Assembly (NCBI RefSeq): GCF_035582795.1
Contig: NC_134365.1
Coordinates: forward strand, 42,946,135-43,010,134
From: Mycteria americana
Taxonomy: Eukaryota > Chordata > Aves > Ciconiiformes > Ciconiidae
Length of the DNA: 64,000 bases
Direction of reading: 5' to 3'
The notes beneath the pieces were generated by a model. It made no database searches. It saw only the letters and a program-made list of their open reading frames with translations, and had not been told where the DNA came from. Below are positions 46,201 through 57,628 of the stretch, piece after piece; positions within the stretch are counted from its first letter, which is position 1; every line of letters starts with the position of its first letter. A program made the translations under genes and the position numbers.

Positions 46201-48400
46201 TGACCCCAGCCCTGCTGGGTCCTTGTCCAGAGCCAAAACCGGCAATACTGACGTATTGCTCCTCCTAACTCAGCCTCTGGTTGTGGTCTGGCCTTGCTCT
46301 TCTGTCTGGTGTGTCACTGGCTGCGTGGCGTTCGTGGCCTGCAGCCAGCTCAAGTCCCGCTCCCGCGTGGTTTGTGTTGGTGCTGCACTGCAGTGCAGTC
46401 TCCATACCTGGCTCCAAACACAGTTTTAGTCTTCAGTTCCTGTAAGCAATAACTGTGATTGATAATTGTTATTTAAGGTCAGACTACCTCATTAGTGTTA
46501 CTCATATTTGTTTTTATATTCCTATCAATAAACTGAAAACATCTGCTAGGTGGTGGCTGGGAAGGCAGGTACAATGAAGTGCATCTGCAGGGACCTGAGG
46601 GTTCTGTAAGGAAAGAGGTAAAGTTTTACAAATCATTAAAACAATAACTATTTTCTGTTTGAACTTTGGTACCCTAATAAAAGACACCTTAGACATAACT
46701 AAGATGGGAGACCAGCTTCTCGGGAAATAAAAACGTGTGTGGCCTCCTGAATTTTAATTCACAGGCTGCGGCTAATTAACTGCTTGCCTTGTCTATGTGT
46801 ATAAATATGTTCTTTACTCTCAGTAGCTTACTGATCACTGTGTATCTTTTTTTTCTTTTTTCTCCTTCAGAGTGTTCTGGAAAAAAATTTGAAGCACAGG
46901 CAGTGATAGGTGATTGTGGGCCTAATCTTTGTTCATTACTCACCTAAAAAAATAATGAAGCTGGCTTGTGGACTGTAAAATGTTGTTCACTTCTTGCTTT
47001 GGGCTTGGCGGGATACTGTCAAGACTGGCGGAAGTGTCAGGATAGGTGTCTGCACACTCCAGGAAATCTGTGGAAAAAGCAGGTATTGAAAGTGCCGCAT
47101 AGTCATATGAAGAGGATTAAAAATCCTCCAGGGTTAAGGCTCCTCCATGGGTTTGGGAGCTCAGGGTGGCACTCTCCCACTTCGGCAATGGGTTCCCACT
47201 GACAGAGGTACATGCATGTGGCACAGCTGACAGGAGACCAATAATTTTAAAAGGGAGCTTTACATTTGTTTTATCAGAGGTTCAGGGCAGGCAGGAGGCA
47301 GAGCATGGATCAGCAAAGGATAGAGTTACACATCTTTGCTCTGGTCCTTCGAAGCACTCCTGCATAGATCCTGAACTGAGCAGCTCGGCATCTTTCAGTG
47401 ATACCTAGATTTGCTCCCTGCTTTGATTTTTCATCCTCTGATTTTTCATCCTGTTAGGATGCATCCATCAGTGGCACATCTGTATGCAGCCTTTGTTTAA
47501 TGGGATCATTGCCCTGGAACAGTATAATTGAAGTTCTTTTCTTTCTTAGTATGAGCATGTGTATTTTATCTGCCTCCTCTGCATTAGTTATGTTTGCTGG
47601 GAATATACAACCATTAAGTGGGTCACTTGGAGCAGGAATGCACTGCACCTTACTAAGTAATGGCATATCATCAGCCACACTTACCGTCCTTCCCAGTTCT
47701 CTCCCACATTGGTTGTTTTGATGTATTTGTCTTCATGGGTAGGAGATAGCACTTACTACTCTGCTGCAATGTTCCTGTCTACCAAAAGACATTATATATT
47801 ACTTTGTATTATTTCTTATCTTGACAGATTGGTTTCTTCCTGTTGGAAACAAAAATTCCTGCTTGCAGCCCTGCAAACTGCAGCTTGACACTGCTTCTGT
47901 TTCTATTCCCTACTCCTTTCCACGGGAGCTTGGTGCGCTTTAGAAGTTCCTTAGGATGACAGGTGGCTACTAATGGCCACTGTGTAATTTTAGGGGAAAA
48001 TTTTAGGTTTGCAGGCTGTGTATCCCTTTGTTAACTTCATTATTATGATATGCTTTTAGAACACTTTTCAGGGCTCTAGGCCCTGCATTTAATCTGTACT
48101 TTGCATTCAGAATAATCCCTGTCAAGCACAGGTGGCATTCTGCAGGTGCCATAAATGAAATGTACGGTGGTGAAAAATAAACAAGGCAAACTCTAATTTA
48201 AGGTATCTCCAGTAAAGCTCCAAAGACATTTTGGTTAGGAAGAATGTAATGTTGGAAGGGCTTTCTAAAGGGAAAGGATGAGGCAGCTGGGAAAATGAGA
48301 CTACCTACTTGTTCTTGCTCTGTCTTCGCTCTATCATTCCTTATCCTGCACTTAACCAACAACAGACCATTTACAGTGCTGTTTTTTCTGTTCCCTGCAG
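43210..48400. other. Intergenic, no gene identified
   Basis: Mixed-composition non-coding sequence, including a very A/T-rich block at about 45540-45860. A strong plus-strand acceptor (pyrimidine tract to CTCCTTCAG at 46870) has no clearly paired coding exon. I saw no recognisable protein similarity. Confidence 0.6.
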
Positions 48401-48586
48401 GGTCCATCTAGGAGATAGGAGCTCCCCTATGGAGCACAGTTGTTTCATTAAGACAGCATCCAGCCCAGAGCCCTTAGCAGAGGAAGACCATAAAGAGCAT
48501 CAGCCTGAACATCTAGAAAGGATTTCCTGGTTTACAGCTCAAGCTGACTTTATATCAAAGATGAAGATAGCAGATGAACCTAGCGA
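48401..48586 (+). other. Candidate plus-strand exon (186 nt, open)
   Basis: GTTTTTTCTGTTCCCTGCAG precedes the segment and TAGCGA|GTAAGA follows it. An A/C-rich CTTAAC branch-like site lies about 48 nt upstream. The segment is open through all 62 codons in one frame, is divisible by three and reads PMEHSCFIKTASSPEPLAEE then DHKEHQPEHLERISWF. I do not recognise it. It may be an exon of a lncRNA or lineage-specific gene, or chance. Confidence 0.3.
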
Positions 48587-51500
48587 GTAAGATTTTTTTC
48601 TGTTTGTGGTGGATCTTACTAGAGGCCATGCAAGCATTATAAAGGGCCTAACCAGGTAGGATTGCTTAGCCTGAAGGAAGAAGAAAGCCATCTACAGGGA
48701 ATGTGTAGCCACCTCTCTTTGATGACCTGCATATTTCATGGATAAAGCAATGTACAGAATAAAGATGGTCTCAGGTCCATAGTTTAATGAACTTCATGGA
48801 ACTCCAAAAGAGAAGCACAGGTTGCAGGAAAACTGGGGAAACTCAGGCAGGATTTTAATGGCCAGGCACCTACTTGCAGTCATAGTATCATCAAACATAA
48901 TTCTACTCATTAAAGGATGGTCAGGCCTTATAAGCAGCGAAACTCAATTTTTGCTCAGCACATGGTGCAAAAAGGATCAAAAAGAGACAAAAGTATTGCA
49001 GGTAAGAAATTTCTGACTCTGCTGACTTCATCAATGCGCTCATTAGCACCTTTTCAATTATTAATTGCTCTGGCTACTGCAGTTATTACTGATCCATATT
49101 AATCCTCCAAGGAACAGGAGATGACAACACCAAGTCATGATGACCTTGTCTTTCCATATGCTGTGGCTGGTGAGGAATTTTCCAATGAAACAGCTGTTCA
49201 CTGGAAAATGTGAATTCTCCAAAATCTTTGGTTTTATTGGAAATATACATATTTAATTGATTCCTGTTGAGAAAGTCTTTTTGGATCTAACATGGCCTTA
49301 CTATAGTTAAAATTCATGAGGAGGGTTTGCCTTAAGGATATTAGATAAACAGGTCCTCTTTCTTCATGGTAATTCATAGAACGTGAAAGAGAGGAGACTG
49401 AGGAACACCTAGCATAGACTGCATTCTGGGTTGACCCAGCTTCAGGATCGATTTTGCCAACACTGGCCTCACACAATGAAAACAGAAAGATCCCATCTTC
49501 ATGAGAATTTAAAGATTCATGGGATAAGGAAGAAATTTCTTGTTTTTCTGCAATGGGAGCTAAAAAAGAGTAGCAGATAAAGACAATAACCCCAAACCTT
49601 AATAAAACAATAGGGAAGTGGTATCAGTTTTTGTCATATTTTTTTCTCATGAGTGTTTCACACATTTTGTAAGAGTCACAGCTGGATGAGAAGGAAACTT
49701 CAGAGATCAACCTTCAGACACTACCAGTTCAACCAAATATTGAATTAATTCTATTTTATTCTGAAAGCAACAGATTCTTCTTTTCAAGATAGATTAAAAT
49801 ATATCTTTGCCATCTGGTTCAACATCTTCTTCTCAAAGTCCCACCAAGCTCTAGTAAACGTAGGAACAATACATGGTTCTCCTGTGTGCATTGAAATGCT
49901 TTATAGCATTTTAGCGTAGTTAAATAACTTCTGCCTTTCCTTTTCTTTTTCCATACTCTTGCCTAAGTCAGTACTCTTTCTGCTTATTCAACAGGGCAAT
50001 GGTTCTGTGCAACAAAGAATTATAAGTATGTGATTAATACTTATATTGAAACATACACATTATCCAGCTGGGAAAGTCTGCTGGAAGGTAATGTACCCTC
50101 TAAGCCAACAGATCCAAGAAGATACTAACTCGGGCTTTGTCATCATCAACGTTTTTACTCATCGTTGCATGTGAGATGAGCAGTGGTCTTTGGTAGGTTC
50201 CAGAGGAACCAAAGAGCTGTTCTTTCTGGTGTGAGAAGCAAAGATCAGGAACAGCAACTAAATGGCCCATGTGTGAGTTACAAGGCCAAAGTGGAATGAG
50301 GCAAGAAAGTGCTGAGAAAGGAAGGTGAGTGGGATATTAGGCTGATGAATGAGGAGAAAATAGAAGAGAAGTCAGAATAGAAAACGAGTGAAAATTAAAA
50401 GAGAAAACTGAAATCTAGTTTTCTAGACTGGAAGATGTCAGATATCATAATAATCATTATTATTAATTATCATTATTACTACTATTATCATTGCTGTTGT
50501 TTCTTTTTCCTTAGCAATAATAGTACTAACAACAGTGTGAGGAGCTAGGACAAGAATCTCGTAAAAACTTGGAGAAGTCTCTAAAGGAGGGCAGAAGTCT
50601 GTCCAAGAGTTATCCATTCTGGTTGTTGGGTAAGATGTGTCACATTTTCAATTCAAAGATTAGGAGAGAATTAATATTTGTGCAGTGATGTTGGAGGCAG
50701 GTGTTATGTAAATGAAGTGGAACTGGAGCTGATCAAATAAATGTGAGGATTTTTCAAAAAATAATTACCTGCTTTTTACACCTGCTCCAAAACTATCAGA
50801 ATTAATAATTTCCACAGATTCCAGATAAAGAGGAGGAAGGGGCCACTCCCTTTCCTCTTGCTAACTAAACCTCTCCATGCATTTATAACCCTCCTAAAAG
50901 ACCCCTGTCGTTTATAGTTTTGGTGGGTCAGTCAACCTGAATTACAACTAGTTGAAACATTGTGATAAGCTGAAGTACAGATCCTCTCTCTAGTAGCTTA
51001 AAATTGGGCTGCTTAGAAATTACAGCTGGCTACTAATCAGAGGCCCTAAAAAAACTCATCATTGATCTGCCAATGAGCAAAAGTAAACTAGGTCCAATGT
51101 TGCTAGGATAGAAACACATTGTATATGAAGTTCCTTGAGCCACTAGGCTTTGCTGCAGCAGATACTCTTAGAGAGGGGAGCCACTTGAGGTGTTTATTTT
51201 TCCTGATGCAGGAGGGATCCTTAGGGTGGAAATGTTTTATCTGCATTCCCAATTCAACAGCAGAGATCCTCAAGGGGGATGCTCACATCCCAAAACTCTC
51301 CCCCTGCTCCCCAGAGCAACATGGCTCTTTGGGAAGGGGTGTTTGTGGCCTGAAAAATCTCTCAGTCCGATGCCACAGAGAAGTCTGAGGGTCAGTCTGG
51401 AGTGAATCCCCACCAGGCACATCAGGGAGACAGTGAAAGGATTGAGCTCAAGGCAAAAACATAACTTGCTTTTTGCTTTTTGGGAGCAGGAAAAGATGAG

Positions 51501-52264
51501 TTGTCCTCGTTTTGAATTTAGATACTATTCAGAAAGTGTTTTTAATTTAATGTGATTTAAGCAGGGTTTAGAAAGCCAAGCTCCTAAATCCCTTAAATAA
51601 CTCGGATTTGAATTAAATAGCCGATGACAGGAACAAGGGTGGTAGGAAGGAAACATGATATCTACTTCTGCTCAGGGGAGCATCCTTTCATGGGAAGTAT
51701 AAGGGAGTCAGAATCCCTCTAAGAATACTGTTGAACTCATTGCAGCTTAGGAGAGCTAAAAAAAAAAGAATAAGGATTTGCAATAGAGCTCTGTAAGAAA
51801 AAAATCTGGAGCAGCTGAAATAAAATGGGTACTTAGTCCTTAAAGTCAGAATATCATCACACTGAGCAGGTCCTTCCTTTTCACTCTCACAGGACAGTGC
51901 TTTTGCTATTCACTCATGTTCTTCAATTCTCTTTTATTCTCAGTCAATGGAATTGAATAAAGCTCTATTGCATGATTGGCCACAACTATGTTTTCTGAAC
52001 GTTAAGTACAGGGAAATTTCCTGGACTTCCAGGTTTTGTTTGTGTTCCTTTTTCTACAGCTGCATATCCACATGGGAAAGCACTTCCAGTGCTGGGATCC
52101 ACATTGCAAGTGGCCTGTACAAGTGATCTTTCCTTGTAAGAGAAAACTTTTGCAAGGTGAGAAGTTTAGTAGTAATTCTCTGGAGAAGCAACAAATAAGC
52201 CTAAGCAATAAAGATTTTTTTGCCTTTAATTCCTTTCACCTTCATAGTTTCTAATGTATTAGTC
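48587..52264. other. Intergenic, no gene identified
   Basis: No established gene. There is an isolated strong plus-strand donor (TTGCAG|GTAAGA, GT at 49002) and a short ATT-rich microsatellite at about 50450-50500. Nothing else is supported. Confidence 0.6.
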
Positions 52265-52462
52265 AGAAAGAAAGAAAGATGGAAGGAAGGAAGGAAGGAA
52301 TGGGAAGAAAGAAAAGAAAGAAAAGAGAGAAAGAGAAAGAGAAAGAAAGAAAGAAGAAAAAAGAAAGAAAAGAAAGAAAAATAAAGAGGGAGGAAGAAAG
52401 AGAGAAAGGGAGAGAGGAAGGAAAGGAGAGAGGAAGGGAGGAAAGCGAGGAAGGGAGGAAAA
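52265..52462 (+). repeat. 198-nt polypurine tract (GAAA/GGAA microsatellite)
   Basis: All but four bases (T at 52280, 52301 and 52382; C at 52446) are purines on the plus strand, mostly GAAA grading into GGAAGGGA units. Apparent Lys/Glu/Arg-rich or Ser/Phe/Leu-rich frames are by-products. Confidence 0.97.
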
Positions 52463-53369
52463 TGTTTTTTCCCTGATTCATGTGAGTTTCAGATCACACT
52501 GAACTTTTCACAGAGATGGTGTGCAGGTAGAATGGATTTTTAGCAGTCAAGCAACTTGTCTGGGTAAGGTTTTTCCTCCTTAGTGCCATTTAGCACCACT
52601 ATTTTCATGTGAGAGATGCTAAGGAGAGAAGAAATGCGCTACATGAAAATATGCTATGCCATTCCTTAGATGTAATATGCATGTGAATTATTTTAAATCT
52701 TCATTTGCAGGATCTCAAATGTTAGGGAAATAATCCAGACACTCTTAGCTGCTTCTCTGAAGGAAATTGTAATTATGAGCTCATGCTTTTTGTCTGCCTG
52801 CCTACCAGTCTGTCTCTTGCCTGTGCCATTCCTCCCACTCTACATTGTAAGCCGCTGGTGGATTTTAGCTAAGTCGAGGGAGAAGAGAGAAACAGAGAAG
52901 TAACACAGTTCCTGCCAGCTCTGTAAACCAGACACATGGGCACGTAAGTAAGACCACAGAAAGAACCACCTCTCTCTTATCAGGTAACAAAACACTCCAG
53001 GTAGAAGAGAGACCTTATCAATGGTCCAGTTTTGAGATAGCCTTCAGTGAGCGCTCACAGTTACAATGAGTCTACAAGGCACCAAGCTCAACAGCACTTG
53101 CTTATGTATCCTCCTTCAATTGCCTTATCACACAGTGCTGGTACGGTAAGTCTGTACTATTGATGACAGTGACAGGTATCGGTATTTTATTCTGAATTCC
53201 TGATCTGTTTCATACCCTTTTCTTCTTCTTCCTTCCTCTTCTCTTTGCTCTATGGCATACATGTTCACACACACAGACACCCCACAAAGGTTTTGGCAGA
53301 ATTTAGTTGTGGGGTCCTAAAGTTGAGAGTAACAGCGAGAGCTTTTGCAGAGAGAAAGACTGGGCAGGT

Positions 53370-53530
53370 ATTTCAGCAATGGGCTGGGACTCCACAGGTT
53401 GAGATTTAATTCTGCATGCTCTGCAACTTCTGGGCTTTCGTTCCTTCTCTCTGAAATGGAAATAATGAAGTTTCCTTTATTCTACCTTTTATTCATAGAG
53501 ATTGTAATGGCTGGGGTTTCTCAGTAGGCC
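53370..53530 (+). mobile_element. Possible CORE-SINE/MIR-like fossil
   Basis: The order 'GGGACTCCACAGGTTGAGA...TTAATTCTGCATGCTCTGC...' then CTCTGAAATGGAAATAATGA and a T-rich block resembles the box B, core and 'CATCTGTAAAATGGGGATAA' parts of MIR-type SINEs. It is strongly diverged; identification is by eye only. Confidence 0.35.
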
Positions 53531-53619
53531 TAGCAAAGGTCTGATCCTGTGTGAACATTGGGAAAAACCCTCTCTGGCAGAGAGAAGTAGGAAGGTGAAT
53601 TGCTTCATCTCAGCCAAGG

Positions 53620-53705
53620 ACTCCAAAGCAGATGCAGGCCTGGTTCTGCAGTCCTTATCCAGACAAGGCTCAGACTCAGTGGAAGCACCAGCAGAATTAG
53701 GGCAA
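53620..53705. repeat. Possible ancient sauropsid repeat fragment
   Basis: GCAGGCCTGGTTCTGCAGTC followed by CTTATCCAGACAAGGCTC resembles the 'ggcctgattctgcagtccttactcaggcaaaactcc' type of dispersed element common in turtles and other sauropsids (recollection, not checked). Confidence 0.35.
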
Positions 53706-56627
53706 CCGGGTAAGATAAGAGCCCATCTCCTTTCACCATGTGCAGGTATCATCATATGCCTCTTCTTGTGCTAGTATACTATCACGCATTGCATGCTGTT
53801 GCTATAATTTATTTATTATTTTAAGCAAGAAAACTGTATCTTGCCTTTTACCTTCATTTCATTCATTCAATGACCAAGGTCAGATGATGCATAAAAATCC
53901 TATAATTCTGACTTTGAGCAGGCAATCCTTGCAGCAACTGTATAGATCATTCTGTCCCTGTTCCCTTTTAGATTGTTGTTTCCATATACACTCTTGAAGA
54001 GGAGAAAAGATGTTTGCAATACCTTGATCTGTTATTTATAACTTGCCAGAGCTTTGGCTGGAAGCATCCCAAGCACAAGAAAAAAACCCCAACAAACTTA
54101 TATGGAATACTATATTTAAATTAAATGGATTTATATTATCCTAGAATTTCTTTGCCAGTTTATTTTCTCTCCTGATTAAAAAAAAAGATAAATTACTCTG
54201 TTAGTAACAATGTACTTGTCTCTCATAGCTGAAATTACTCTTGAATGGAAGTTCTTACTAAAAAGGACTTAATTTTAGCATTTTGATGGGAAGCAAAGAT
54301 GCCAGTTTTGCATTTAGCTCTCCTTCTCACCACCCCCATTTACATTTTCAGGAGAATTTAGAACTCAGAAAAGGTGCCAGACTGACAGCATTGGAAACTC
54401 AGAGTCTCTGTTTATCTGCAGGCTGCTGCATTTTGCATCACTACTGTACGTCAACTTGATGGGAAAGTTCACGGGTGAGAGGGTACCTCATGCTTTCGAA
54501 CATTATTTTCTTGGTCTATCAACATTGCCAACAACAGCAAGTTACTGGGCTTGAACCTATTCCTGCAGACAGTGGGGAAGAAGACTATCTTCCGGCAGGG
54601 AAGTTGCTGCGTAATCTGACATTACCGTAGCGCATCTCAAATTAAAGTTCCTCTTGCAAAATCTCTGACCAGCAGTCCCAAAAATGCATACTGGGGAGGA
54701 GGGCAAGAAAGTAATAAGCCAGCCTGAAGCTCCACCCTGCGACTGCATATTGCTACCTGAGATGTGACAGTGGGTTTCCAAAGTGAGAAGGCATTCAGGG
54801 CTATTCATTTTCGCCACATCTTGGCATTATATATAATGTATACTTCTCAGCAGGACCAATTCATCTGCACCATGTTCCATGTTGCAGTGGCTAGACTGCT
54901 TCCTGTGCGCTTGGTCAGCAGTAGTTCACTGAGCCCCTCTGTTCTGCCCCAGGGTCTGCAGGGCTGACACCTGATGTCATCACAGAGCAGCTATGAAAAT
55001 GATGGAATTTTGTTTTCTCTCCAGCAGTTTGGTTTTCAGAAGGACAAAAGTGTCAAAACCAACGCTGTTGTGTTTTATTCTGCATGTGTACAGGAACTGA
55101 GTCTGGGGCATCTGTAGGTGAGAACGAAAAAAATGCAGTGCTCAATGTGCAACTTATAGAAGAGTACACTGAGGGGCACAGGAATATCAGCCTGCACATA
55201 TCTGGCTGCAATATTTGACACTGTTCCAACATTTCTGCAAAGAAAGAGCCAGTTCCACTTTAGAAATAGTCCATCCCTTTTTTTGGTCTACTACTTTTCT
55301 GCGTCGCATACTGTATATGGAATCTACGTTGCGGCTTACTGTAATCCTTGCTGCATTAAAGATGCATCTTGCTCTGTTACACCTCTGCAGTTTATGATGT
55401 GAATCACAATCATATGGCTGGCAGGATGTTGCCAGTGTAACCCATGTGATGTGTCTCAGATGCTTGTTCTGATAGCAAATTTCTGATATAAATCTATGGC
55501 AGTGAGTGCAAACAAATTTAAGATAGACAAGATGATAAACACCGATAAACACCATGGTTCAGCAGCTCATCAAATTATTTTCAGATATTCTGTGAAGGTT
55601 TTTTTTAGTGAAATTTTGTCCAATCTCCCAAACTAGTTCACTGAAGAAGAGATTGCAGGTTTAGGGGGGTGCCTTTTTTTTGGTGGAATGGCTCTTCAGA
55701 TGGCTAAAATGAGGTGATATGAATCACCTTCATGTTTGTCTTTCCTAACTGTTTAATCCAACTTTTAAAAGCTGGATGGACTTCAAAAGCTGGCTGGCCA
55801 GAACACTAGAACATAAATCATTAGGAACAATCCTTCAGAAGATGGTCTAAAAGATTCCTCCACTACTAATGAATTTCCATGAAAATCAAATGTAAACTGC
55901 CGTTAAGAACAAGTAATGGTCACAATGCTGTCTTTAGCTACTACTAACTCCTTTTGATATTTTGGGGCTGTGCCTATGGATGCTACACACAAATATACAA
56001 ATATACATACAAATATGCAAAAATGAAGATAAAAGTAGGAATAGAAAATTGCAGTCTGGTTTGGTCAATATGATGAAAATGCTCATTTTAGCTGAGTATT
56101 TAAATGGCTATTTTTCAGAAATTACTTCTATCCCATAGGAGAAAAATACATTTTGACATTTCAGGAACAGGCAAGAGTATTGCCATTTTGGGCAGCAGCG
56201 TAGTGGGCATAGAAAGCCTTAGAGGCAAGGTCTTTTTAACAACTAATATAAGCTGGCAAGCAAGCAAATATGAAAGGCAAAGTGTGATAATCTGGGCTGC
56301 TCAGAAATGAGTACAACTTAGCAACTAAAAGCCTTTTTATGAAAATATTTGTGTGTGGAACCAGTTACCTATGGACCTGAATTCTGAAAATCTCCTTTTC
56401 CCTGCTATTATCATCTTCCAGCAGGCAAACTCTTACCTTTCTCACACTGCCGACTGGTCTGTTCAGTGCTGCAGCCCTTAGCTTACACAGGGGAAGATGC
56501 TGAGCCCTTTCAGACCAGTGAATCTGCAGATAATTCTAGTGTTAGGACCAGAATTACCCTGTATTTCCCCTGGGGGAAAAAAAAAAAAAAATAATTTGTC
56601 CTTCTGGATAAATAGGTGTTTTATCTT

Positions 56628-56654
56628 TGACTCATTCCATGCATAGATGAGTCA
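56628..56654. promoter_or_regulatory. Two inverted AP-1 (TRE) sites 13 bp apart
   Basis: TGACTCA at 56628-56634 and TGAGTCA at 56648-56654 are both perfect consensus sites. No promoter is evident nearby, so if functional they would mark a distal enhancer. Confidence 0.4.
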
Positions 56655-57114
56655 GCCAGGCGTCACAGCACTCTCTCAGGTCTCTTGTCTTTCTTTCCAA
56701 GAGCTGGACCTCACCTGCAAAATAGGAGCTGGCCCTGACCTGCAAAATCGGGATCCCGATCCGTATATCCTCACTTGTTCATTACTCCCCCAGACCACCA
56801 GCCTCATGCAGCACTGTCTTGGCCCCCTTTTTTCTGTGCTATTTTGAAGTGCCCAGTTCTAATTCAGCTTCATCATACAAAGCACCCCAAGCTCGTTATT
56901 TAGTTCTTTGTGTCATTCTAAGGTTAAGATACAGACCTTCTATAGCACACACAAACTAAGTTTTAGTACGTGTTGTGCCCTTTCTTCCCAGAATTTGCTC
57001 TTCCCTCTTTGTCTCTGTGGCTGGCAGAGTACAAAACCATGAGATACACAGGTCTTCCTACAAACATCTCAGAGGGCATTGCAGCAGCTCGGGTGGTAAA
57101 CACAGCCTCTATCT

Positions 57115-57456
57115 TCATATTGACAAAATAAAACAGGCCAACACTCTCTCAGAAGCTGCATAATCTGCAAAAGCTGTTGACTCTAGGTAGCAGATGCTTG
57201 TGATTATCCTGGATACAAAGAAAACGGGACCAAGGAGGGCAGGCCAGAAGTAGTGAGGAGCCATAGGAACCAGGTATGCAAACATGACATTCAAGATGAC
57301 AATACTCGGGTAATGCAGATGCATGACTGACCAGTCAAAGGACCCGGTGAGGAAGTTTGTAACACCAGCCTCTTTACCAACAGGAAAAAACTCGGAGAGG
57401 TACAGTAACAGGCCCAGGGCTACCCGGTAAGGTATTGGCAGTGCTGGAGAAAGCAC
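57115..57456 (-). other. Unassigned open frame, hydrophobic, 113 codons
   Basis: On the minus strand ATG to stop is open for 113 codons. It is rich in Leu, Val, Phe and Tyr, with apparent membrane-like segments (VALGLLLYLSEFF, SIVILNVMFAYLVPM, HYFWPALLGPVFFVSRIITS), and many codons end in C or G. There is no recognised family, no promoter and no clear splice partners. It could be an exon, a decayed gene or a long chance frame. Confidence 0.2.
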
Positions 57457-57543
57457 TTGAGTCTCTGCATCCCTCTCTCTTGCTCTCTTCAGTTCTTTCG
57501 TAGCACTGAGTTAGAGCCCTTGTGTTAGAGCCCTTGTGTCCTA

Positions 57544-57628
57544 GCAGGACAGGAGGAGCTTTGACCTTTGCAGTGTCCATGTGCTGCAGGACAAGAAGGA
57601 GCTTTGCCCTTTGCAAGGTCCGTGTGCT
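57544..57628. repeat. Tandem duplication of about 42 bp
   Basis: GCAGGACAGGAGGAGCTTTG... (57544-57585) is followed by a 43-bp copy (57586-57628) with about six differences. Directly before it, AGAGCCCTTGTGT is also doubled (57513-57540). Confidence 0.85.

Larger units (their letters stand above)
52463..57114. other. Intergenic with ancient-repeat fossils
   Basis: No gene identified. There are SINE-like and other old-repeat traces at 53370-53700, a paired AP-1 site at 56628-56654 and an A16-type run near 56576-56591. Other frames look random. Confidence 0.6.

Noticed and set aside
52263..52481. Ser/Phe/Leu-rich and Lys/Glu/Arg-rich frames
   Set aside because: They are translations of a GAAA/GGAA microsatellite.
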